Origin: Fidelibacterota bacterium
GTDB lineage: Bacteria; Marinisomatota; Marinisomatia; Marinisomatales; UBA8229
Assembly: GCA_002686675.1 (NCBI GenBank)
Contig: NYYF01000047.1
Coordinates: 1 to 11,488, forward strand
Length of the DNA: 11,488 bases
Direction of reading: 5' to 3'
Shown: in pieces, positions 6,038-11,488 of the stretch
How the letters are laid out: every line of letters starts with the position of its first letter
Position numbering within the stretch: the first letter of the stretch is position 1
Position numbers and translations under genes: made by a program
The notes under the pieces: model-generated
Told to the model about the DNA's origin: nothing
What the model saw: the letters and a program-made list of their open reading frames with translations, nothing else
Database searches by the model: none

Positions 6038-6712
6038 TTAGTTTGTTTTACTAAGTATTTCAGTTACCTTTTGTTGAAGTGCTCTAAGATTTGTTTCTTC
6101 ACCATTTATTAAAAATTTTGGTACCGCAAGCCGAAGTTTGGTAGATCTCAGTTCACTCACTTCAGTATTAATCTGATTTTGTAGCACAGGATCTTTAATA
6201 TCTGCTTTTAACTGATTAACATTTAATCCAAGCTCACTGGCTAATTCTAAAGGTAAATGTTCGTTATTCTTTAACTCTGTATAACGACCCATTATTTTTT
6301 TATGCATCTCATTATACATCCCCTGATTTCCAGCAGCCAGGGTATATAATGCGGCTAAATTAGCCTGTTTGTGATTACGAAGAGGAAAATTTTTATATAC
6401 AATTCTCACATCTTTCGGGAATTTTTTTAATATTCTATCTACCGCACCGGTAGATCTTGCACAGTAGGGTCATTGATAATCCATCCATTCTATGATTGTG
6501 ACTTTAGCATCTGCGGGACCTTCATAATAAGAATTTCCAATGGGAATATTAAAAACTTCTTTTGGTTTTTCTTTCCAGGTACCATCATCCAATATCAGTA
6601 CTTTTGGCCCATTTTTTATCGTGCCTTCCCCAATAACTTTCACTTCCTGGGGAAAAGCGAAAGAAAACATAAATACAAGAAATAAGGTGATTTTAAAAAC
6701 TGACTTTCCCAT
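6038..6712 (-). CDS. DsbA-like secreted thiol oxidoreductase, probable selenoprotein (Sec81 in a UPYC active site)
   Basis: The reading frame runs from ATG at 6712 to TAA at 6038 (224 codons), interrupted only by TGA at 6472-6470, codon 81. Around it the protein reads EWMDYQ-[TGA]-PYCARSTGAV, so the TGA replaces the first Cys of a DsbA-type CPYC site. The frame then continues as a normal DsbA-like domain: RIVYKNFPLRNHKQANLA (103-120), a helical insert, and the cis-Pro loop AVPKFLING (196-204, P198). Residues 1-21 form a signal peptide (hydrophobic ITLFLVFMFSFAF), so the protein acts in the periplasm, probably in thiol-disulfide exchange. A hairpin fitting a bacterial SECIS starts 14 nt after the TGA. 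ATG is the only sensible start because an in-frame TGA lies four codons upstream. AAGGAAAG is about 14 nt before the ATG, rather far. It converges with the cold-shock gene. The alternative is a nonsense mutation, or a sequencing error of a Cys codon. The selenocysteine machinery (SelA/B/C/D) would have to be encoded elsewhere. Confidence 0.85.
6437..6455 (-). promoter_or_regulatory. Bacterial SECIS-like hairpin
   Basis: On the minus strand, ATCTACCG (6455-6448) and CGGTAGAT (6444-6437) form a perfect 8-bp stem with a GTG loop (6447-6445). If the top G-C pair opens, the loop is GGTGC. There are 22 nt between the TGA and the first loop G. Bacterial SECIS elements lie inside the coding region just after the UGA, as a short stem with a small loop that has G at its first or second position; the E. 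coli fdhF loop carries GU. This hairpin meets those rules. I see no bulged U in the stem. Confidence 0.75.
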
Positions 6713-7088
6713 AATGAGATTTCACTTTCCTTTCTTTTGGTTTATTTTATCTAAAACTTTTCCCAATACAGTTCATGCTGAATATCAGCATTTAAACGCT
6801 AAGAAAATTGTTTGTCATCTATTCTTATTGTTTTATTAAACAGGTTAAATGTATTACAAAAAACTCTTGTTGTGCAATTTATTGTAACCATTCAAAAAAA
6901 ATAATGAGGGATATTTTCTGTATTACTAAGTCATTGAAGAAATTTCTTAGGTTCCTCGATTAAAAAAGAAACAAAATTTATGCTAACATATTACATAATT
7001 TTAAATTTTAGATTTTTGATTCAAAACATCTGTTTTCTTCTCCGAGATAAACATTTGGTGCGACTATAAAACTCAAATTAATTGATAT
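6713..7088. promoter_or_regulatory. Divergent control region between the selenoprotein gene and the ECF sigma gene
   Basis: These 376 bp have no convincing gene and are very AT-rich. They must hold the minus-strand selenoprotein promoter and the plus-strand sigma-factor promoter. Three symmetric elements are visible: AAGAAATTTCTT (6937-6948); a possible fold pairing GAGGGA (6906-6911) with TTCCTC (6952-6957) and CTAAG (6926-6930) with CTTAG (6946-6950); and the TTTTGA-T-TCAAAA palindrome (7014-7026) nearer the sigma gene. No -35/-10 pair stands out, and no tRNA is present. Confidence 0.4.
7010..7031. promoter_or_regulatory. Palindromic site upstream of the ECF sigma gene, candidate operator
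   Basis: The core TTTTGA (7014-7019)-T-TCAAAA (7021-7026) is a perfect 6-bp dyad around one base. The symmetry extends to AGAT (7010-7013) and ATCT (7028-7031), with one extra C at 7027. It ends 57 bp before the sigma-factor ATG, where an operator for the fec-like unit would be expected. No binding factor is indicated by the sequence. Confidence 0.3.
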
Positions 7089-7634
7089 ATGCAGATACCG
7101 GAAAAAAAATTACTAGACCGTATAAAAAAATCCAATAAAACTGCCTTCAAAGATCTTTATTATACACATCATCCAGTCCTTTTTCGATACGTCGTTTACC
7201 GCGTTCGTGACAAAGAGATTGCGGAAGATATTGTCCAAGAAACATTTGTTCGGATATGGAACAACCGATCTCGTTTGGATTCGAATAAGTCATTTTTTTC
7301 TCTCATTGCCAGAATAAGCAGCAACCTCTGTTACGATCACTTTCGTCACCAGAAAGTCAAAATACAACATCAGGAAAAATTACCGGAATTGTATAGTAAA
7401 AATAAGAAGAACCCTGAATCCGGTCACGATCTGAACGAAATGAAAGAAGCAATCTGGAATGCAGTAAATGATCATTTGCCTGATAAATGTCGTAAAATCT
7501 TTTTGTTAAGTCGCAATGAGAGAAAAACAAATCAGGAAATTGCTGACCTCCTGAATATATCAAAACGAACAGTTGAAAATCAACTCTATCGAGCACTAAA
7601 AATTTTACGGAAACTACTGAAGAATTATCTGTAA
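7089..7634 (+). CDS. ECF RNA polymerase sigma factor, FecI-like
   Basis: A 181-residue sigma-70-family factor with only regions 2 and 4, as in ECF (FecI/RpoE-type) factors. Region 2 spans about 18-88 and contains AEDIVQETFVRIWNN (45-59), which recognises the -10 element and contacts core polymerase. Region 4 spans about 118-178, with the -35-binding helix-turn-helix NQEIADLLNISKRTVENQ (148-165). It would direct polymerase to its own operon and/or nearby uptake genes once the FecR-like partner is triggered. There is no obvious Shine-Dalgarno before the ATG, but an in-frame TGA lies just upstream (7083-7085), so no longer start is possible. It is the first gene of a three-gene unit, 57 bp before the FecR-like gene. 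The class is secure; the target genes are unknown. Confidence 0.94.
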   Translation: MQIPEKKLLDRIKKSNKTAFKDLYYTHHPVLFRYVVYRVRDKEIAEDIVQETFVRIWNNRSRLDSNKSFFSLIARISSNLCYDHFRHQKVKIQHQEKLPELYSKNKKNPESGHDLNEMKEAIWNAVNDHLPDKCRKIFLLSRNERKTNQEIADLLNISKRTVENQLYRALKILRKLLKNYL

Positions 7635-7691
7635 GTAACAAAGTGGGTTCATCCGTTATATGCACAGAAAAAGAATATTTTTTGAAATACT

Positions 7692-8588
7692 ATGAAATCA
7701 TTTGACAAAATAATAAAGAAAGAATTCAAATTAGTCTGGGAGATGAGTTCTGAGATACATTTACCGGAACCGCCCAATACCGATGATTCCTGGATGGAAA
7801 TGGAACAGCTGATTGAACGAAATGAAGTCAAGACGAAGCTTTCACCGGCAAGGTTTTATTCCAGAAGAAAATTTTCAACTCAACCACGTTTTGCATATGT
7901 AATAGCGGCCGTACTCATGCTCACATTGCTTTATCAGCCCGCTTATTTATGGCTGACTACTGAATCATTTATAACTGACCGCGGTGAACAGATATCTTTT
8001 AACTTGCCGGATGATTCCAAAATTCGTTTGAATGCAGAAAGCGAACTCACTTTCCGATCATCCTTTAACGAAAAATCCCGCCTGGTTACCTTAAGTGGCG
8101 AAGCATATTTTGATGTGCAATCAGGATCACATCCTTTTATCATTCAACACCAAGATGTTTTTATAAAGGTTGTTGGAACACAATTCAATGTACGAACAAT
8201 TGAAAATGAAATCGAAGTTGCCGTAAATGAGGGAATAGTTCTGGTTTCAAATGATCAAACCAACGACAGACCAGTTCATATAACAAAAGGACAATTTATT
8301 TCCTTCAGTAAAAAAGAATCTCCTGGAACTCCGGAAACAATCGGAAATGACCAATATCCGGGCTGGATCTACAATAAATTTATTTTTGATCAGGAAAATC
8401 TTAGCGTCGTTTGCAAAGAAATTGAACGTAAATTTGATGTTGATATTGAACTTGAAAGTGATGGATTAGAAACAATTACCGTTACTGGAGTTATAGATGC
8501 TAAAGATCTAAGCCGTGTTTTGCATACGCTTTCTTCGCTGACAAACCGATCTTACAAATTTGACAATAAGAGGTATACGTTCTACTAA
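7692..8588 (+). CDS. FecR-like anti-sigma factor / signal transducer
   Basis: A 298-residue inner-membrane protein linking the outer-membrane receptor to the sigma factor. Residues 1-66 are the cytoplasmic, sigma-binding part, with conserved-type Trp at 16 and 34. One membrane helix lies at about 67-88 (RFAYVIAAVLMLTLLYQPAY region). The periplasmic FecR domain covers about 96-200 (GEQISFNLPDDSKIRLN, LSGEAYFDV, VVGTQFNVR). A C-terminal alpha/beta domain of the Bacteroidetes FecR type (DUF4974-like) covers about 228-295 (FIFDQENLSVVCKEIERKF, ITVTGVIDAKDL). The C-terminal part of FecR binds the receptor's N-terminal STN domain in the known Fec system. No Shine-Dalgarno is evident before the ATG. 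It overlaps the receptor gene by 29 bp, which suggests translational coupling. The call is secure by architecture, but whether it inhibits or activates the sigma factor cannot be read from the sequence. Confidence 0.93.
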   Translation: MKSFDKIIKKEFKLVWEMSSEIHLPEPPNTDDSWMEMEQLIERNEVKTKLSPARFYSRRKFSTQPRFAYVIAAVLMLTLLYQPAYLWLTTESFITDRGEQISFNLPDDSKIRLNAESELTFRSSFNEKSRLVTLSGEAYFDVQSGSHPFIIQHQDVFIKVVGTQFNVRTIENEIEVAVNEGIVLVSNDQTNDRPVHITKGQFISFSKKESPGTPETIGNDQYPGWIYNKFIFDQENLSVVCKEIERKFDVDIELESDGLETITVTGVIDAKDLSRVLHTLSSLTNRSYKFDNKRYTFY

Positions 8589-11211
8589 TTTCCCCCTCCT
8601 GACGACAGGACTTTTCCTGTCTCTTTTTATTGTATTTTCCAACACAGTTTTTCCCCAAACCCATAGTGACAGTCTTTCTTTTAATTATAAAAATTCTTCT
8701 CTAAAATCTGCTCTAGACTCTCTGATACATCAACACCACATTGTAGTTGTATATCAAGACCGTCATCTAAAAAATAAACAAACCTCAGGCCGCTGTTCAG
8801 GCTGTACAATTGAAGAAGCTCTGGATACCCTGCTTGCAGAACATAATCTGAACTGGGAAAAAATAGGCAATCAGTATATAATCTCCACACCGGATTCTAA
8901 AGAAGAAATGTATGCAATTCATGGGTATGTTCGAGATTATATTTCCGGTGAATCTATTCCTTACGCCAATGTATTCTTCATGAACACATCCACTGGCGGT
9001 GTTACCAATCAAAATGGATATTTTTCACTGAAAGCACCAAGGGGGAAGCATACGCTTCAAGTATCCTATATAGGATACGAAATGGTTAGAAAAATCGTTA
9101 CAGAAATGGAAAATACCATATCATATTATTTAATTGAACTTCATCCAAAAGTTCTCAGAGGAAAAGGAGTCACCGTCACCGGAGGTAAACTTGAATTTAT
9201 GGATCAACCCATTAAATCCGGGCGGATATCTTTTTCTCCTCGACATATTGCTTCCCTGCCAAAGCTGGGGGAAACAGATGCATTTAGATCCATGCAACTG
9301 CTGCCCGGTATTCATATTGGAAATACTGGTTCTGCTGGTCTATACATTCGCGGTGGGACGCCGGATCAAAACCTGATCCTGCTGGACGGTATACCTATTT
9401 ATCAAACTGATCACTATTACGGTTTTTTCAGTGCCATTAATTCAGATGCCGTTAAGGATATACAGATATTTAAAGGAGGATTTCCAGCAAAATATGGTGG
9501 CCGTACATCCAGCGTCATTGAAATCACCGGAAAGCAGGGAAGTACTAAATACAAACGTCTAAATGTATCCGCCAATTTACTCACGGCAGGATTTACCTAT
9601 GAACAACCTCTCTTTGGAAAAGGAAGCCTATTTCTAGCTTACCGTGGTTCTTATTCACACTATTATAAAACCTTTCTCTATGATCATATCTACAATTTTC
9701 TAACGAATGAATCCGGATCAGAAAACAGCACTACAATTTCTAATCCTACTTCTACATATACACCTGACTTATCTTTTTCAGATTTTAATGGAAAAATTAC
9801 TCTTATGCCCACTAATAAAGATGTTCTTTCATTCAGTTATTTTTCCGGAAAAGATGAAATTTCACGGATGTTTGATTTTCCATTTAATAGCAGCATAAAA
9901 AAAATAGAGGACGGCATTAAATGGAATAATACAGGTGCAAGCATTAAATGGGCTCATATATGGGCAGGTATGACTTATTCATCTTTGCTTTTGAGCAGTT
10001 CTATCTATAACAGTTATTCTTTTAGTGAGTGGGTGTACTCTTCTCTCCCTGACGACCCAATAGAATTGATAGATGATAATCAAATTAAAGATATGACAAT
10101 CCAATTTAATAATATAAACAAATTAAATAATTTTCATGCTCTTGAATTTGGTTTTATATATAAACAATCTTTAACAAATTTTTTACCTGACGCTCAAGTT
10201 GACAGTCTTTTAATTCCAGAAAGGGGAGTACTAAATTCAATATATTTTCAAGATAAATTAAATACAGGTAAATCTTTTGAAGCAACAATTGGACTTCGGA
10301 TTTCCAATTATAACTTAACTGGTGATAACTACATTGAACCTCGTGTATCCTTCACCTATGCCTTTACAGATTGGCTCACTTTGATAGGATCAGCTGGCCA
10401 ACATACACAGTTCATGCACCGTTTCAGTAATAACTATACGATCGGTGGAAAAAAATTCGTCTGGATCCAATCCAACGAACAATTAAGACCTCTCACTTCC
10501 CAACAATTCAATATAGGATTCCAGCATGAGAACAATTATTGGACAGCAGGTGTAAGCACTTATTATCGTAAGCATAACAACTTGCTTGATTTTTCCCGGT
10601 TGGTTAAATCCATTCAACCTTACAAAGTTTTGGATGCAGACACTGTAAAAATTAATTTACCTATTGGTTCAGGCAACTCTAAAGGACTGGAACTCTTCTT
10701 ACATAAAAAATCTGGTCCCATTTATGGTTGGTTTAGCTATACTTTTGGGAGAATAGAACATTTATTCCCTGATTTAAATAATGGAAAACCATTTCTCGCT
10801 GATCATGATCGAACCCATGAATTCAAAGCGGTCACTATCACATCTCCTGGAGATTGGGATATCACTCTGTCCTGGATATATTCCTCTGGAATGACCTATA
10901 CCCCGAAGGGAAGAAAAATTAAAAGTAACGAATCTCCTTATGTTCTAGTATATTCAATAATCCCGGAGGATTCTTCTGCCAACCGGAACACTGAAAGGTT
11001 GGATCCAATCCAAAGAATTGATCTCAGCATTACCAAACACCTAAAACTTTTCTCTTCACATTGGGAAGTTGGACTCTCTCTTTTTAACCTGTTTAATAGA
11101 AAAAACGCCAGTCACACCAAATATATTATTGATTCCGACGATAGCATATTTCCCACAGAGGTTCACATGCTGGGTATAACATCCACTTTTCACATACGTC
11201 TTTCTCTGTAA
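8560..11211 (+). CDS. TonB-dependent outer-membrane receptor with STN signalling domain (FecA-like transducer)
   Basis: An 883-residue outer-membrane transporter/sensor. Domains in order are: a signal peptide (about 1-33, Arg-rich start then LLTTGLFLSLFIVF), the STN domain (about 38-108, SFNYKNSSLKSALDSL onward) that contacts the FecR-like protein, a carboxypeptidase-regulatory-like beta domain (about 117-190, HGYVRDYISGESIPYANV onward), the plug (about 215-330, with LYIRGGTPDQNLILLDG and IQIFKGGFPAKYGGR), and a beta-barrel to the C-terminus. The start is TTG inside the fecR-like gene. An in-frame stop lies at 8539-8541 and no ATG/GTG precedes the signal peptide, so TTG is the best choice, coupled to the fecR stop. 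There is no SusD-like partner downstream in the window, so a siderophore, haem, cobalamin or similar ligand is more likely than a SusC/D glycan system. This is inference; the substrate is unknown. The last residue is Leu rather than the usual aromatic of a beta-signal. Confidence 0.92.
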   Translation: MTIRGIRSTNFPLLTTGLFLSLFIVFSNTVFPQTHSDSLSFNYKNSSLKSALDSLIHQHHIVVVYQDRHLKNKQTSGRCSGCTIEEALDTLLAEHNLNWEKIGNQYIISTPDSKEEMYAIHGYVRDYISGESIPYANVFFMNTSTGGVTNQNGYFSLKAPRGKHTLQVSYIGYEMVRKIVTEMENTISYYLIELHPKVLRGKGVTVTGGKLEFMDQPIKSGRISFSPRHIASLPKLGETDAFRSMQLLPGIHIGNTGSAGLYIRGGTPDQNLILLDGIPIYQTDHYYGFFSAINSDAVKDIQIFKGGFPAKYGGRTSSVIEITGKQGSTKYKRLNVSANLLTAGFTYEQPLFGKGSLFLAYRGSYSHYYKTFLYDHIYNFLTNESGSENSTTISNPTSTYTPDLSFSDFNGKITLMPTNKDVLSFSYFSGKDEISRMFDFPFNSSIKKIEDGIKWNNTGASIKWAHIWAGMTYSSLLLSSSIYNSYSFSEWVYSSLPDDPIELIDDNQIKDMTIQFNNINKLNNFHALEFGFIYKQSLTNFLPDAQVDSLLIPERGVLNSIYFQDKLNTGKSFEATIGLRISNYNLTGDNYIEPRVSFTYAFTDWLTLIGSAGQHTQFMHRFSNNYTIGGKKFVWIQSNEQLRPLTSQQFNIGFQHENNYWTAGVSTYYRKHNNLLDFSRLVKSIQPYKVLDADTVKINLPIGSGNSKGLELFLHKKSGPIYGWFSYTFGRIEHLFPDLNNGKPFLADHDRTHEFKAVTITSPGDWDITLSWIYSSGMTYTPKGRKIKSNESPYVLVYSIIPEDSSANRNTERLDPIQRIDLSITKHLKLFSSHWEVGLSLFNLFNRKNASHTKYIIDSDDSIFPTEVHMLGITSTFHIRLSL

Positions 11212-11234
11212 AAGACCATAATACTTGCATAAAA

Positions 11235-11250
11235 TGTGATTCTTGTCACA
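11235..11250. promoter_or_regulatory. Perfect TGTGA-N6-TCACA palindrome (CRP/FNR-family-like site)
   Basis: TGTGA (11235-11239), six bases, then TCACA (11246-11250) equals the classic CRP half-site arrangement, and is flanked by AAAA on the left. It lies 90 bp before the next ATG and 24 bp after the receptor stop, a sensible activator position. The same bases could form a 5-bp hairpin, but only AAAAATATTTTT follows, not a clean T tract, so a terminator is less likely. The sequence alone does not show that a CRP-family regulator exists here. Confidence 0.4.
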
Positions 11251-11339
11251 CGAAAAATATTTTTACTAGATTTTTATGTTTTTTTTCTCTAAAGTGTCTG
11301 CGGAAATGAGGTTATTTCCCTTATTTTGCGAATGATATT

Positions 11340-11488
11340 ATGAGAAAAACACTGATATCCAGTCTATTTATGCTCAGTATTATGTTTTCTGGCCCCTATG
11401 AGGTTGGTGCCCTTGTGGAGGACTTTTCAGGTGAAAAATGCTTCCCGGAAAATGGTGACGAATGGTCACTCTATGATTATTTGAATGA
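11340..11488 (+). CDS. N-terminus of a secreted protein, truncated by the window end
   Basis: The ATG at 11340 opens a frame that stays open to the window edge (49 codons visible). The first residues (MRKTLISSLFMLSIMF) are a typical signal peptide, probably cleaved near EVGA (21-24). There is no lipobox Cys at that point. The mature start reads LVEDFSGEKCFP then NGDEWSLYDYLN. The WSLYDYL stretch resembles the strand just before the catalytic motif of secreted redoxin/thioredoxin-like proteins in this phylum, but that motif would lie beyond the window, so the family is a guess. No clear Shine-Dalgarno is present. It lies downstream of the fec-like unit and of a CRP-like palindrome, so it may be separately regulated. 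Confidence 0.6.
   Translation, partial: MRKTLISSLFMLSIMFSGPYEVGALVEDFSGEKCFPENGDEWSLYDYLN

Noticed and set aside
6470..6472. The TGA as an ordinary nonsense mutation making a pseudogene
   Set aside because: The frame is otherwise intact for 143 codons after it. The codon falls exactly on the active-site Cys, and a SECIS-like hairpin follows at the right distance. Not fully excluded without the Sec machinery.
6473..6839. Plus-strand open frames opposite the selenoprotein N-terminus
   Set aside because: Their translations are low-complexity shadows (Phe/Ile-rich) of the minus-strand gene, with no ribosome-binding site and no family features.
6940..6970. T-loop-like GGTTCCTCGAT suggesting a tRNA
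   Set aside because: No acceptor stem, anticodon arm or D-loop can be arranged around it.
8681..9376. Minus-strand and shifted-frame open frames inside the TonB receptor gene
   Set aside because: They overlap the STN, regulatory-like and plug domains, which are clearly encoded in the main frame; no initiation signals were seen.
1..11488. CRISPR array, insertion sequence or prophage genes
   Set aside because: No regularly spaced direct repeats, transposase, integrase or phage-structural sequence was seen on either strand.

Overview
The window is AT-rich and looks like a genome fragment from the FCB (Bacteroidetes-like) superphylum. The main reasons are an ECF sigma / FecR / TonB-receptor cassette in which FecR has the C-terminal domain typical of this group, a receptor built as STN + carboxypeptidase-regulatory-like domain + plug + barrel, a broken FlgD/type-IX-sorting-like domain at the left edge, and several genes without a clear Shine-Dalgarno sequence. 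The exact lineage cannot be fixed from the sequence. Marine members such as Neomarinimicrobiota or Balneolota are guesses.

Left part (1-4590). A frameshifted remnant of a surface-protein C-terminus is followed by a minus-strand glycolytic pair: a PPi-dependent phosphofructokinase (pfp) and then a class I fructose-bisphosphate aldolase, 44 bp apart. Together they interconvert fructose 6-phosphate and triose phosphates. Divergent from pfp is a full-length acetoacetyl-CoA synthetase, which would activate acetoacetate for carbon or lipid metabolism.

Middle part (4591-7088). After a hairpin with a long loop comes a small membrane-anchored protein of unknown function that ends in a strong intrinsic terminator. 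A cold-shock protein with a plausible promoter follows. Facing it on the minus strand is the most striking gene in the window: a DsbA-like secreted thioredoxin-fold protein whose reading frame is interrupted only by one TGA. That TGA sits where the first Cys of the CPYC active site should be. A perfect 8-bp hairpin with a GTG loop starts 14 nt after the TGA, as expected for a bacterial SECIS element. I read it as a 224-residue selenoprotein (Sec-Pro-Tyr-Cys), which conventional gene calling would split into two hypothetical proteins.

Right part (7089-11488). A FecI-like ECF sigma factor, a FecR-like anti-sigma factor and a FecA-like TonB-dependent transducer form one transcription unit. The receptor starts at a TTG inside the end of fecR (29 bp overlap). 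In the canonical circuit, ligand binding by the outer-membrane receptor is passed through its periplasmic STN domain to FecR, which releases or activates the sigma factor. A perfect TGTGA-N6-TCACA palindrome then precedes the first 49 codons of a secreted protein that runs off the window. No tRNA, rRNA, CRISPR array or insertion sequence was seen.
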